Positions 10,550 to 23,000 of a stretch of DNA of 64,000 bases are shown here, piece after piece. The DNA is from Carettochelys insculpta (lineage: Eukaryota > Chordata > Testudines > Carettochelyidae), in the NCBI RefSeq assembly GCF_033958435.1, contig NC_134137.1:106402501-106466500 (forward strand), in the 5' to 3' direction. The translations under genes and the position numbers were made by a program. Each line of letters starts with the position of its first letter. Position 1 is the first letter of the stretch. The notes under the pieces are model-generated. The model saw nothing but the letters and a program-made list of their open reading frames with translations, ran no database searches and had not been told where the DNA came from.

Positions 10550-10902
10550 TAGGGGTGTAAAATATCCCATTTAATTAGTTAACTAGTTAAGTGTTAATTT
10601 TAACTGGTTAACTGATTTAAAGGGGGAGCTATTCTAGCCAGTCTAGAGTGCCCCCCTGTCCATGGTGCACTCCAGGCTGTTGGGGATCAGGGCTGCTGTG
10701 GCCTCCCCATGGCACTCCCAGGCCCACTGCAGACCAGGGCTGCTCTGGCTGCAATGGAGCACCCTCCCACCCCCACCAGCTGCAGGCCTGCCCCAGGTAC
10801 AGGGCTGCTCTAACTGCCCCCCCACCCACCCACTCTTTAACTGCAGCTGTGAAGCCTCATCCATTTCAGATGAGACGTACCAGTTAACCATTAACATCCC
10901 TA
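10550..10902. mobile_element. hAT-type non-autonomous element
   Basis: It begins TAGGGGTGTAAAATAT and ends in CATTAACATCCCTA, imperfect inverted termini with repeated GTTAAC motifs just inside. Flanks are TTGTAAAT (10542-10549) and GTGTAAAT (10903-10910), an 8-bp duplication with one mismatch, the size made by hAT transposases. The inside is GC-rich and non-coding; the two overlapping plus-strand frames there show no family. Confidence 0.6.
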
Positions 10903-11481
10903 GTGTAAATATATTAATAATCCCTATGTGAGTTATTTTTAAAAGTTCGTTATATATTACCTCTCTTACTTACACTGTTTCTGTAAAAAAATCAGCTGGC
11001 CTGCAAAAGTTCTCCTCTTACAATTAATCTTGTAGCAAACCAGTGTGGTGTTGAACAGCTTGGAAGGCAAGAGAGTGTGCACAAATATGACTGGTTTAAT
11101 TCTGCTGAATATGTGCTTCCATACTTAAAGGAACACTCACAGTTTAAAAATCAGCTGAAGTAAATGAATACACGTGTATGTTTCAAAAGTATGGGGTCAG
11201 ATCCCAACGTGGTGTAAAATCCATAGTGGAACTAGACACATTTACATCAACTAGGAATCTAATTCCGTATTTTAAAAATATAAAGATTTTAAAAATTTAA
11301 CCTTTTTAGTTAAGTGAATCTTCGAAATGCAAGTGTTTTTTGTTTCATTGTGATGTCTCTTCATATTTTTCATTATCTTTCATTGTGGAGAATCTCTTAT
11401 AATGGAAACAGTCTGTTTCACATTAGGTTTTACTGCATGGAAAATGTTGCCATGTTTGTATTATGAACACCGTAGAGGATA

Positions 11482-11851
11482 AAAAGCAGTCAAGTAGCAC
11501 TTTAAAGACTAGCAAAATAGTTTATTAGGTGAGCTTTCATGGGACAGACCCACTTCTTCAGACCATAGCCAGACCAGAACAGACTCAATATTTAAGACAC
11601 AGAGAACCAAAAACAGTAAGCAAGGAGGACAAATAAGATAAATGAGAGATAATAAGAGAAAAAGATAATCAAGGTGAGCAAATCAGAGAGTGGAGGGGTG
11701 GGGGGGAAGGTCAAGAATTAGACTGAGCCAAGTATGCAGACGAGCCCCTATAGTGACTCAGAAGGTTCCCATCACGATTGAAACCATGTGTTAATATGCC
11801 GAATTTGAATATAAAAGCCAGCTCGGCTGTTTCCCTTTCCAGAACCGTGTG
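11482..11851. mobile_element. SINE-related interspersed repeat, long form
   Basis: It starts GCAGTCAAGTAGCACTTTAA, similar to the other SINE-like copies here, then GAGCTTTCATGGGACAGACC, and continues into a longer body ending near TTTCCAG at 11841. Similar flanks containing GAGGATA occur at 11475-11481 and 11852-11858, a possible decayed target duplication. I recognise the family as common in turtles from memory only. Confidence 0.5.
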
Positions 11852-11966
11852 GAGGATATGTTTTGTTAACAAGGACATTTCAGTTTGAACTGTAAAACCT
11901 TTCAGAACAATAAAAATAAACCTAAGTGTTTGTTTTATGGAAATCTAAGATGTGGCAAAAACCATG

Positions 11967-12058
11967 AGAAGTCCAGTGGCACCTTATAGACTAACGGATT
12001 TTTTTGGAGCATAAGCTTTCGTGGGCAAAGACCCACTTTGTCAGATGCATTGGAGTGA
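11967..12058. mobile_element. SINE-like fragment
   Basis: GAGAAGTCCAGTGGCACCTT followed by GACTAACGGATT, GCATAAGCTTTCGTGGGC and AAGACCCACTTTGTCAGATG. It is collinear with the SINE-like halves at 6195 and 9927 but in a single orientation. No clear target duplication is seen. Confidence 0.65.
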
Positions 12059-13000
12059 CTCTTCAAATAGATGGTCGTTACTCCAGACCAGTCTGATCTG
12101 GGACCTTGTTTATATTAGGGATCTCCTTCCTACATCTTTAAACAGTTTCTACTAACAGTTCAGTTACTGCAATGTTAAGAAAAGTTAGAGCAGCTCCTGT
12201 TGTCCAGCAATGGCAAACTGCAGCTACTTGGAATTGCAGGGCTCTGTGCCTGCATATGCTCAGGTAAACAAACAGCCGTGCCGTTTGCCAGCAGCTAACC
12301 GTGACAAACCATGTGTGGCCAGCATGTGGGCGGTTCCCTGCCCCTTTTTTACAGAGCTTCAGTAAGCAAGGATCTGGTTGCCACTGTGGTGTGCACACCT
12401 GTACAAAGTAAACTGAGTTAACACTGAGTTTAGAATGCCAGTAGCTGCTTGAAGTGTCTGAACACTCCTGCCATTGCATCGAAGGGTGACCTGCTCATTT
12501 AATAGCAGTAGAGAAATTTTAAGGTGGGGCGGGGAGGAAGATGCCTACTGACACACAGTCTTGGAACATCTTTTACCTGTAATCCTGAAGACTTCGTACT
12601 TGGTGGATGGCCTTTCATATCTTTTTATTTTGTCCAGATCATTACTTAAAAACATGTGTTCCATAACAGCCAATAGGACTTTGTGTGCTTTTATTTCTGA
12701 GGGTGATTCTTACTCTTTTTGCCCCATTCTTGACATTTGGATTTCCTCCAAACGTGCAATTAAATATGTAATACAGTTTTCTAAAATGTATAACCTTGCC
12801 TTTTTCTGCCTAAATGATGTGAAAAATGACTGAATTGACTGACCAGACCAGTTTGTTTTCTAAAATAGAGTAACTTTAAAATAAATTAAATTTTTTACCA
12901 TTAGCACCCACAACTGGAATATGATGGTACTGTCTTTCCTACAAAGGCCCAAAAACAAATCAGACACTGAAGACAAGGGGACACAATGTCTAATAAAGCA
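12059..13000. other. no gene recognised
   Basis: The longest frames (113 aa minus, 90 aa plus) have no recognisable motifs and no splice context. I consider them chance frames. Confidence 0.5.
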
Positions 13001-13084
13001 TTCAGGTGTTGAGTGGCCACACCCTTCTAACTGCTTTTAAAAATAGGTTGCATGTGATTAATTATGAATTGTCAGATGTGTCTA

Positions 13085-14454
13085 TGAACATGATTTGTTA
13101 TGGAGCAGTCAGCCTGGCTTTTGTAAAAGGGAATCAGGCCTTACTGTCAGCAATCTATGAGAATTCTTTGGGGAGGTTGACAAGCATCGAGTGGGGGTCC
13201 AGGAAATATAATGTACTTATAAAGCCAGTGACAGGGTCCCTTCTGAAAAGCTCTTAAGCAAATGTAAGCTGTCATGGGATGAGAAGGATGGTCCTCTCAT
13301 GGATCACTACCTGGTTAAATCATAGGAAACAAAGGGTAGGAATAAAAGGCCAGCTCTCAGAATGGAGAGAGGTCAATAGTGATGTTCCCCAGGGGTCTGA
13401 CCCTGGGGTCAGTAGTTTTCAACATATTCATAAATTATCTGGAGAAAGGGGTAAACAGTAAGGTGGCAAAATTTGCAGGTGATACAAAACTTGTAACTCC
13501 GCTGCCTGCTTTGGATGTAACGAAGGGATCTCACAAAACTGGGTCACTGGGCAACAAAATGACAGATAAAATTCAGTGTTGATAAATGCGAAGTAATGCA
13601 CTTTAGAAAGCGTTCCAACTATAAATATAAAATGATGCAGTCTAAATTAGCTGTTACTACACAAGAAAGAAATCTTGCAGTCACTGTGGATAGTCCTCTG
13701 AAAATATACACTCAATGTGCAGCAGCAGTCAAGAAAGCTAACAATGTTGGGAATAATTAGGGAAAGGATAGATAAGACAGTAAATATATTGCTTCTATAT
13801 AAATCTATGGTATGCCCACATCTTGAATACTGTGTGTATACGTGGTCTCACTTCATCTCAAAAAAGATATTGAGTGGAGAAGGTACAGAAAAGGCCAACA
13901 AATATGAGTGGTGGTATGGAATAACTTCCGTATGAGAAGACATTAATAAGAATAGGACTTTTCAGCTTGAAAAAGAGATGACTAAGGGGAGGATATGGTA
14001 GAGGTCTATAAAATCATGACTTGTGTGGAGAAAGTAAAAGGAAGTGTAAGTTACTCCTCATAACACAAGAACTAGGGGGTCACCACATAAAATTCATAAG
14101 CAGCTGGTTTAAAATGGACAAAAGGAAATAGTTCTTTACACAGTGCGCAGTCAACCAGTGGAACTTTTTGCCAGAGGATCTTGTGAGGGCCATGTCTATA
14201 ACAGGGTTCAAAAAAGAATTGGGTAACTTCATGAAGGATAGGTCCATCAATGGCTATTAGCCAGGATAGGCAGGGATGGTGTCTCTAGCCTCTTATCCAG
14301 AAGCTGGGAATGGACTATGAGCTGGATCACTTGATTATTGCATGTTCTGTTCATTGCCTTTGAAACACTTGGGTTTGGCTGCTGTTGAAAGACAGGATAC
14401 TGAACTTAGATGGATCTTTGGTCTAGCCCAGTGTGGCCATTCCTACGTTCTTGA
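13085..14454 (+). pseudogene. CR1 LINE, decayed reverse transcriptase and 3' end
   Basis: A 5'-truncated CR1. Reverse transcriptase landmarks appear in changing frames: SLAFVKGNQAL near 13110, WITTWLNHRKQRVGIKG, SDVPQGSD near 13378, then FNIFINYLEKGV and KFAGDTKLV near 13469, where the catalytic FADD has become FAGD. It runs to the conserved 3' end GGTCTAGCCCAGTGTGGCC. Several frameshifts and stops make it inactive. It belongs to a different CR1 subfamily from the copy at 59595. Confidence 0.8.
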
Positions 14455-15275
14455 CATTAGTAAGGTTGCAAATTCAAGCATGCAGAAATTAGGGTATGCT
14501 GGAATCAAAGATTTCTGAGCAACCTTCACATAACTTGCTGATGCATATGTGTTACAATGTAATACTTAATTATATAATCATGTACTTTTTTTTTTTTTTT
14601 TTTGCAAAAGTGACCTGAATTCTGAAATTTTCTGTCTTTTGAGCATTTGATACAGCATATTCTTATGTTAGGAGATGTTAGAACAAGAACAAAACATGTT
14701 CTTTTAACATAGATTTGTATGGATGTGTTATTTACTACAGTTTTAAAAAACTAACTGAAAATTTAAGACATGTCCCATCATGTGGCTTCATTGACATCCA
14801 CCTGTCATCAGCAGGGTTGGAGGCTTTATCTCGACTCCTCAGACCTCTGCCACTGGAGCTAATAGTAACTGATAGCAACAGTAGTGAGTAGCCATCTTAT
14901 GGAAGTGGGTAAGACACACACTTTGTCAGTGAATTTCACAGCTGTTTGCTAATATCCGAAGAATGGTGAGATTCACAGATCTTTGGTTCCATGCCAGGCT
15001 TTGGAGAAGAGTGTGGTTTTCTTTTCAGAGACCTGTATGCCCCATTCCTCCCAACCTCTGTCAGGCCTGTTTCTCCCTACCTGAGGTCTAATCTCCTTAG
15101 TAACCTAGTTCCAGTTTTTGCTTCTCAGGCTTGTCCTAACATACTTCCAGTCTTATTGCCCAGCCTGTGGCTCTCCACCTAAGCTCCACCTTTTGCCAAT
15201 TCCCTGGGTCCTTGTTGCAATCTCTTTGCCCAGCCAGCCCTAAAATTCCTGCCCCGCCATCAGGAGCTCAGGGAT
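14455..15275. other. no gene recognised; T-run
   Basis: Contains a run of T at about 14587-14603. No coding or element signature is seen. Confidence 0.5.
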
Positions 15276-15525
15276 CTTCTATACTATGCGGCAGATCAAC
15301 CTGCTTAGGGCTGATCTTCCAGAGTTTCGGTTTCATGCTCCAGGGGTCTGCAGTTGATGCCTGTACTCACTATTGCAAGCAGTGAGGGAGGTCAATGGGA
15401 GAGTTCCTCCTGTTGACCTCCCTTTGTGTGGACGGCCAGGTAAGTCAATTGCAGATAAGTCAATTCTAGCTACGGAATTGCTGTACCTAGAATTGTGTAT
15501 CTGCAGTCGACTTACCTGCCTAATA
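15276..15525. mobile_element. degenerate Harbinger-type MITE
   Basis: The stretch GCAGATCAACCTGCTTAGGG through GAGGGAGGTCAATGGGAGAG and GTTGACCTCCCT to CGACTTACCTGCCTAATATA parallels the element that starts at 63799. The shared pieces are a head with AAGATCAACC-like sequence and the internal GGTCAATGGGAG and TTGACCTCCC block. The termini are decayed and no target duplication can be read. Confidence 0.5.
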
Positions 15526-16348
15526 TAGTTCAAGCCTCGGTTCTTCCTCTCCGACTTTCATTTCCCAGTCCTCCTGGGTCCCTCTCCTGTGCCCTGCCCA
15601 TGGTAAGTTAACCCACTTGACATCTTCTTCTCCACTCTACCACAACAGCTTTGGCTCCTGTTCCATCAAGTATTCATGTCAGGCTCCTTCCCCCTTCACA
15701 TTACCTAGGTGCCAGTGTGAGGGTCATTGAGAATACACAAGATACAGTCTCCTCACCCTAGCCCTGAGCAGCGATTACAGGTAAGGTTCTGAGCATCAGT
15801 ATCTTGAGGCTGGAACAAGATGAATTGCTCTATGGAGATGGCAAGTGTGCAGTACGGTCACACACAGGAGAGGTATTATCCTCTGTGTGGTTGGAGTCTT
15901 CTGAGATGATAGCTGCGAAGCTCTGAGCATGTACGAACTGAATTTGTACAAAGGTCTGTAGGTTGGCAAGTGTTCATTGGAACAGCAGAAGGTACATCCC
16001 TTCTACAAGGAACAGTTGTCTGCCAGATTTAAAGAATGGGATGCTTGCTCAGCCTTCGTAACAAAACAACAGTAAGAATTGTTTTTTACATGGCAAAACA
16101 TGTTTTCCCCTCAGATGGTTCTCAGAAATGGCTGAGCCATTTTGGCTGAAACATTTCAAAGAACAAACAAAATCAAACAAATGGGGGAGAGAATGGGGTG
16201 CGGGAAGCCAACAGACCCACTACAATCTCAGGCATATGCTCAGAAGGGAAAATTTCAGCCCAACTGGTTAAAGTTTTGCATTGTTACAAGATTATGATGA
16301 CATAGGCATGTGATAGGCTGTGCTGCAAATTCCACTTATGACATAGGC

Positions 16349-17077
16349 CAGGGTGGGGAACCTTTTTTTTTTGGGTTGGGGGAACAAACAAGTGCGAAAA
16401 AAAACAACACCTCATTGATGTGGTCCCTGACTGAAAAACATACAAAAAAGACATTCCCCTCATTCCCCTTGCACACCAGTTCCAGACCCTAGGGGATCCA
16501 GCGTTAGTAGATTTTGTGGGCTGCTCAAGTCTATAGGGTGGGGCCAAAAATGAGGGGCTCAGAGTGGGAGAGGGCTTCCAGGAAGCGGGCTTGGGCTGTG
16601 GGATCTGAGTGGGACAAGGAGCAGCTTGGGAGTCTGGGATAGTGGTAGGTTGCAGAAGCAGGTTAGGGGTGGGTGATCTGAATAGGCAGGGGGAGGAGGA
16701 GGAGGGCAGGAGCAGCCTGGGTGTGTGGTGTCTGGGCAATGCACAGCTTACCCATTGCTGCGGGCACCACCTCCCACTGCTCTGATTGGCCAAAATTGCA
16801 GCTAATCAGAGCGGGGAAAAAGTCTCTCCAGGCAGCTCTTCTTGGCACTGCCATTGGCCCAGCCAGGGAAGGTGGAGGGAGAGCATCGGTGTGCGGAGCC
16901 CAGAGCCTCTTCTTCCCCCTGTGTCAGCCAGATCTGGCCCTGGATTGCCTGGCTCTGCCTGTGAGTCTACCCTACAGCAGGCTGGATGCTGTGGAGGAGA
17001 GCCCCAAGTTTTATGGGCCAGATCCAGGCAAGCCATGGGCCTCATCTGGACTGTGGGCTGTGGGTCCCCCACCCCTG
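16349..17077. mobile_element. hAT-type element, 729 bp
   Basis: The left terminus CAGGGTGGGGAACC and right terminus, which reads CAGGGGTGGGGGACC on the minus strand, are inverted. The flanks ACATAGGC (16341-16348) and GCATAGGC (17078-17085) form an 8-bp duplication with one mismatch. The interior is GC-rich with overlapping open frames on both strands (up to 169 aa) that share no recognisable family, so I treat it as non-autonomous. Confidence 0.75.
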
Positions 17078-17085
17078 GCATAGGC

Positions 17086-20000
17086 TATCTTCAGCAACTC
17101 CACAGACTTCTTAGGATTCAGCTGGTTAACTCTTCTTTGCAGAGGTGGGCCTCCAGGAGCTACCTAGGTGTGGAGAACATATGTGGCCTATGAGCCTGTT
17201 CGTGAAGGATATGTTAGTTTCAGGGATATTGTGAAACAGCATGGGGAGATGCACATGGGGAAAGTGAGTAAATAAGACTTCAATGCTTTGGTCACTGACA
17301 AATTGTAGGGGCTGTTTCAGAAAAGGAACCAGGGTGGACAGGTTGGAAAGGGGGCAGAAGATGTGCCAGAAGGCTAGGATAAGAAGCTTGAACATGATGC
17401 ACTTGTGGAGGGGAAGCCCCTGAAGGGGTACAAAGGGAAGAAGAGGAAGCTTTTTGGTCATATTAGCGGGCAAAGAGCAGCAGTTCTGGGGGCAGGAATG
17501 GGTCAGTTAGGGTGGTGGGAAGAGGGAATTGCAGTAATTGAGAGGAGAGGTGATAAGGCCTGAAGACAGTTTTAAGTGTAGGGCTAGAGGAGGAAAGAAT
17601 TATGGAAATATTTCATTTAAGTTATACCAAAGAGTCAATAATAAACAAAGGGCCTTGGATTACAACTTTTAAATGAATAAGAGCTGTGTTTTTGGCTTGT
17701 CTGTTCATGTATTTAATCCTTTTTATACAGTTTTAAATATATTTAGCAATGTATATTTTGAAAAGGATGCCCATTGGTTTACAGTGCAGCGCTACTGGAG
17801 ATTTCTTACATTTTTACGTGTTTATCTGAATAGAAAGTTATGTACCCTTTTAAAAAACTCATAACTCTTCATTCTCTGCCCCCCTTTGGTGCTGCTTTCT
17901 GTTGCAGTAAACTATAACGGCACTAGCAACATTTGTGTTTCAAAGTGAGGAAGCCGGTACATGATTCAGCACCTCCACTGCTTCATGTGGAAGATCCCAC
18001 AATCAAAGCGTTAAGCATTAAGGCAATGGCCTTCTTGTAAGTCTTTTTTAGATGACATGCTTGAACCTCACTACAGATAGACAACGCTTGAATGTTAATC
18101 AAACTGAACACTGGGTCCTGCTGACCCTGACCCTCTGCCTGCCTAGTGTATTAAAATGGTAAGATGTTATTGATTTGCATTTGTGTTGCAAGTATTTGAT
18201 AACTGTACATGAATCTGATGTCTTGTGGAAGATACCACATATCACAACTAGCCAGAAACACTAAATATAAATGTTATACAGTATAGAGATGTAAACCTAT
18301 TTATGTTTGATCATAGATTATTTTTTTTTTAACAAAAAGAAGCTTGAAGGCCAAATTTTTTGGAATCCAGTGCATGAATAAATCTCGGTAACAAAACAGA
18401 TGAAACATTGCTTTGCTTCTTCAATTCTGTTCATTTTCTGTCATTCATGTTTGTGTTAATACAAGCTTTTTAAAACAAAATCATAGCAAATATTGAAGGC
18501 AGGTGTGGTGAAGGCAGTATTGTTTCATATAGATGTCATGTTACCTCTCTGTTAATACTGCTTTCCTGTGAGAGGGAAATCTCTCCTTCATCAGTATGGG
18601 TGCATTGTTTTTACACTTTAGAAGTGCCGTGTTGCCCTGTCAGTCATCCTATTACAACCAGTTTAAGACCAGTAGAACTGACGAACTTGTGTGTGATTGG
18701 ATAGCATATGCTGGGAGGGATTTGTTAGAAGGAAGGGCTGCGGTCTTTCAGCAACAGAGTTCAGGCTGTGTCTTTGCATCATCATCTGAGAGAAAATCCC
18801 TAGATAAGGCATAAGGCTTTTAGCATACCAAAAATAGAGTGATAATTACTTTACACAAAAACTATTCATTATCAGGATGCAATGGAAAAGATGTGGTCAT
18901 TTGATCTATCATTCCTTTCTGTTCACCTCGTAAATATGTTGAATAGGCAGTTAAACAAGGTAAGATGAGCATTGTCTTTTATTGAATGTTTATAAAGAGT
19001 TTGCTGCAGTATGCTGCATTCCATATGTGTTGCTTGGGGGAGTCAAGGAAACAAGGTTTCTCCATGCATGCATAGTTCTTGGAGGTGAAATATGAATTTG
19101 ATGTGATCTTCTTTAAGTGAAATAAATTTTAAATTGTTCTCCTAATGCGTAGAATACACATACATGTATATTTCATTTAAAAATAACATGATTTAAAAGA
19201 AAAAATAGGTCAGTATTTTTTTAAAAAAATACTGTGACCCTAATTGGATTCTTAGTGGTGCTTTCATATAGTAGTTGCTAGGTTTAATAGAGGCAGCTGG
19301 TTAAGCTAGAAATCAGTAAAGTTTACAGCTGATACATTTGAAGATTCGGAAGGAATTGGAATATGTCTGTTCAAATCAATTGCCAGTGTAAGGTCTGAAC
19401 TAAAAACATGATTGTTTGTGAGAGTGGAAACAGCTTTGCAATAAGACTGATACTTCATTCCACAGTGACTTAGAAAAAAGGCTGTAGGTATTTTTGCGAT
19501 ACAGAGTGATTCTCTATATTCTTTAAGGCTAGCTTCTAAAGAGTTGGTTAGTTATTTTCCATTTTCCATCTCCAGGTCTTTGTTTTGGGTTTAAAAGTAG
19601 CAGCTAAAACAGGAAAAAGCAAGGTTAATAATACTTACTGCAGTTATCTGATCTTTATACATTTTTAATGAGAACACACAGCCAGCAGAATACTTGAATG
19701 AGCGGAAAGGCTTTTAAAGCAATGCTTTCACTATGTTGAACAATATCAACTTTCTTGCTGAAAGCTAGTAGGAGGAAGCAATGGAGAAGATTTATGTTAA
19801 ATATTTTTTGGCAATGAGAAGAAAGGAGGTATTTGGGACAGAAGTCTAACATGTTTTACGTGGTGTGGGAAATTTATACCGTATTGTTAGATAATGAAAC
19901 AAGAGTTGATGATAAATTTCATCAGAACATTGCAAGAAAGGTATGCGGATATAGGATCTAATCCTGTGAGGTGCAAAGCCTCTGCAACTTTCATTGCTTT

Positions 20001-23000
20001 CAGTGGAGGCTGATGTTTCTCAGTACCTTCCACAATCAAACCCATAGACAGCAACAGGAATTTAAACTCTGTCATCAGTAACATTACAGTATGACAGAAT
20101 TTACTATGCATACAAGATAGCATAATTTTAAAGAAACAAGCACAAGATTTTCATTACTTTATGTGAAACAGTGAGACTTTATTTTTCTCTAATGACTGTT
20201 ATATTATCTAAACATTACTACTCAAAGCACTGTTACCCTTAGATGTGAAAAAATTCAGATTGAGTTAATGAAAAAATACACGTTCAAAGAAGAAAACAAA
20301 TTTAAAAAATTCTTGATGCCTATAAACATTAACAATTAGTGTAATTTTCAAATAGGTCTTAAATAATTGTCCTAGTAACAAGGTGAATTGTTTTTAAAAG
20401 GGCAACATTACAGAGATTCTTGTAATGTAGACCAACCATTTTTACCTTCAAGGAGAAGTACAGGACACTAGCTCAAAACTTCTGATGTCATCTCCCTATT
20501 GTCACAGTGTACTTACACTTTGTTTCCTTTATGGTGGAGGGGAATTTGTTCATGGCTGAAAATACCTGACTAAAGGCTGGATAAAGCTGTCGTCTTATGT
20601 TCTAAACTTGTAACTTTTTAAAATGCTTACCTCATCTGAGTGAATTTAACATTGTGTTTCTTTAAATAAAAAATGTACTATTAAATATAAAAAGATTAGC
20701 AGAAGTCTTAATGACTCTCAGTGTCACATATTGGCATTATGTCAACTTTTCCAGTTGCCTCCTAAATTTTAAATGTACTGTTTCTGTGCACATGCATGGA
20801 TTACATATCCAGCAACACAGAGGAAAACTCTCTATGCAAAATTAAATAAATAGCTTTGTCTCGTCAAAACTACAAAATATAGCTCAGGTCTCACAAACAG
20901 GTTCTTCACGTAAAGACTTTGCTTTTGGGTGTATTTAAAAAAACAAATCAATTTCTTCAAGGACACATGCACAAACCTTCCCTTTTAGGCCCTTCGCACA
21001 CAAAGAAGACCTGTTATGCTTTTAGGTGAGCTTTTAGTTTTATGGTATAGCTGTGAGAAAAAACTTGAAATTATTTGTAATCAACATGTAAGTACTTGAT
21101 ATTAAATTTATTTAGGGCTAGATTCAAATAACCTTACTCATGTTTAGTAGCTCCTTCCTCCAGAAATAGCTGCAGGGGTTTTAGTGAGACTACTAGTGGA
21201 GTAACTTATTATTTGGTATGGGTAAGAATGGCAAAATCAGGTCATTCAAAGTAGTAAGTAGTCACTTTTTATATGCCAGGGCTGTCATGAAACCAAGTTT
21301 AGTCAATTTTTTTTTTTAGTAATGTAAAGTTGTATTTACTGATACCAGAATAGATGTCCGTGAGCTTATGCAATGTTTGTTTTGATTTAAAATGAAATTA
21401 GTAATTTGTAGGGAATTTAGAATATAGTACACATGTTTACTTTTAAAAACAATATCTCCCAGTACAAATAGTAGATAATGTTGTGTGCACTGTTAGATAT
21501 ATAAGCATGGTTAGCCCATCACATCTCCAGATGCATATTGTGGTATGTAGCTCCTGAGCACGTCAGGAATAATCTGAGCTGAGTTCCAGGTCATTTATGG
21601 AAAAGCTCTGCTTCAGACCCCCGTTTCTTTACAGTACTCATAGACTTGAGAAGGGCTCTCGAAGGTGAACGCCTTATGAATAAATACAAAAATAATTTAA
21701 GTTTTCTAAATCCACTATCTAAATAGCTATGTAAATTACTCTTTCAGGCTCTGTTTATAGGGTTGTTCATTATCTTGCAAAGAAGAAAAAGACTCATGTT
21801 TGGGGAGGGCTCGCTTGTGACTGAAACAGATTTGTTTACAAAATTTATTGCAGAATCCATTCCTTGCCACTGGAGTTGGCTGTACAGTCTTAAGTTTTTA
21901 TTTAAAGTATGTAATTTCTCATTCTTAAGGTTGTGAAAATAAACTTCCAAGGTGAACCAGTGCTGGTTTGACTTGTCTGCAAACTGCATAAAACACTAGC
22001 CTAAGAGAAATAAATTGCTGCCATTCACCTTAAAGCAAGGTGCTTACCCTGAAACCTGCTTTAAAAAGTCTGCCCAGTTAGTTATTCGACTGCTGATCAT
22101 TTTAATAGAAACATTAATCTAACACTCCCCCTCTGTCCGCAAATGACAAAAAGTGCTGGTATGGATAGCACTTCGTTGGTGGGAGTCCAAGTAATGAAGC
22201 TACTGCCTCTTGTTGTATCTGGTTTTATTTTGTCACTGAGAGGCTCTCGGGCCATAAAGAGTGGCTACAACCACACATTTTATAATAGCATGGCTGCACA
22301 CATAGACATCTGGATTTGAGGTACCTGTCGCAACTTCCAACTCACCCCTTGACAGCATGTCCCTAAAATGCAGTTCCATGTTTGAGCTGTCAATGCAAAA
22401 TTTCATAGTACCTTTTAAAAAATGAAAATTTTAAGGCCAGGTAAATTTAAAAAAATTAGACTAAATTTAATGAAAATAACCACTACAAAGAATATGGTCT
22501 TCTCATTATTTTTCCTATTCATTAAAATGCTTTGTTTTTAATTAAAGCTTTTGTAGAAATTTCAGTAAGTTGCAGAACTACCATAGTGCAATGCAGAAAT
22601 CAGGTGTGCTTCCTGCACGTTTGGACCCAGTTTATTGCAGATTACACAGGACCTGGTATATTTATCATATCATCAGCTGTTAAGAAGAAAAACAGCTGAG
22701 TGCTCATCCTCGCAGATAAAAGGAAAATAATGAGGTATTTTTGGTTTTCAGTGTATACACTTTCATTCATATTATTTTGACATATAAAGCTGGCAATTTA
22801 ACTTCAGATATATGTTCTGCTTTGCACTAATCTGTAAAAAGAAAGTAGATAGGACTCTTCAAAATTCAAATTAGGTAATACTTAAAGAAGTACATCTCAG
22901 CCTTGACTTGCTTACCTCCTAGAATGGCAAATGAAGGATTTAGGGGGGAAAAAAAGTAATAGCATTCATCAAGGAAGTGGGAAGTGACAGAATAATCTGT

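Noticed and set aside
16284..17193. Overlapping frames of 120-169 aa on both strands
   Set aside because: They lie within a hAT-type element with clear ends and show no domain.
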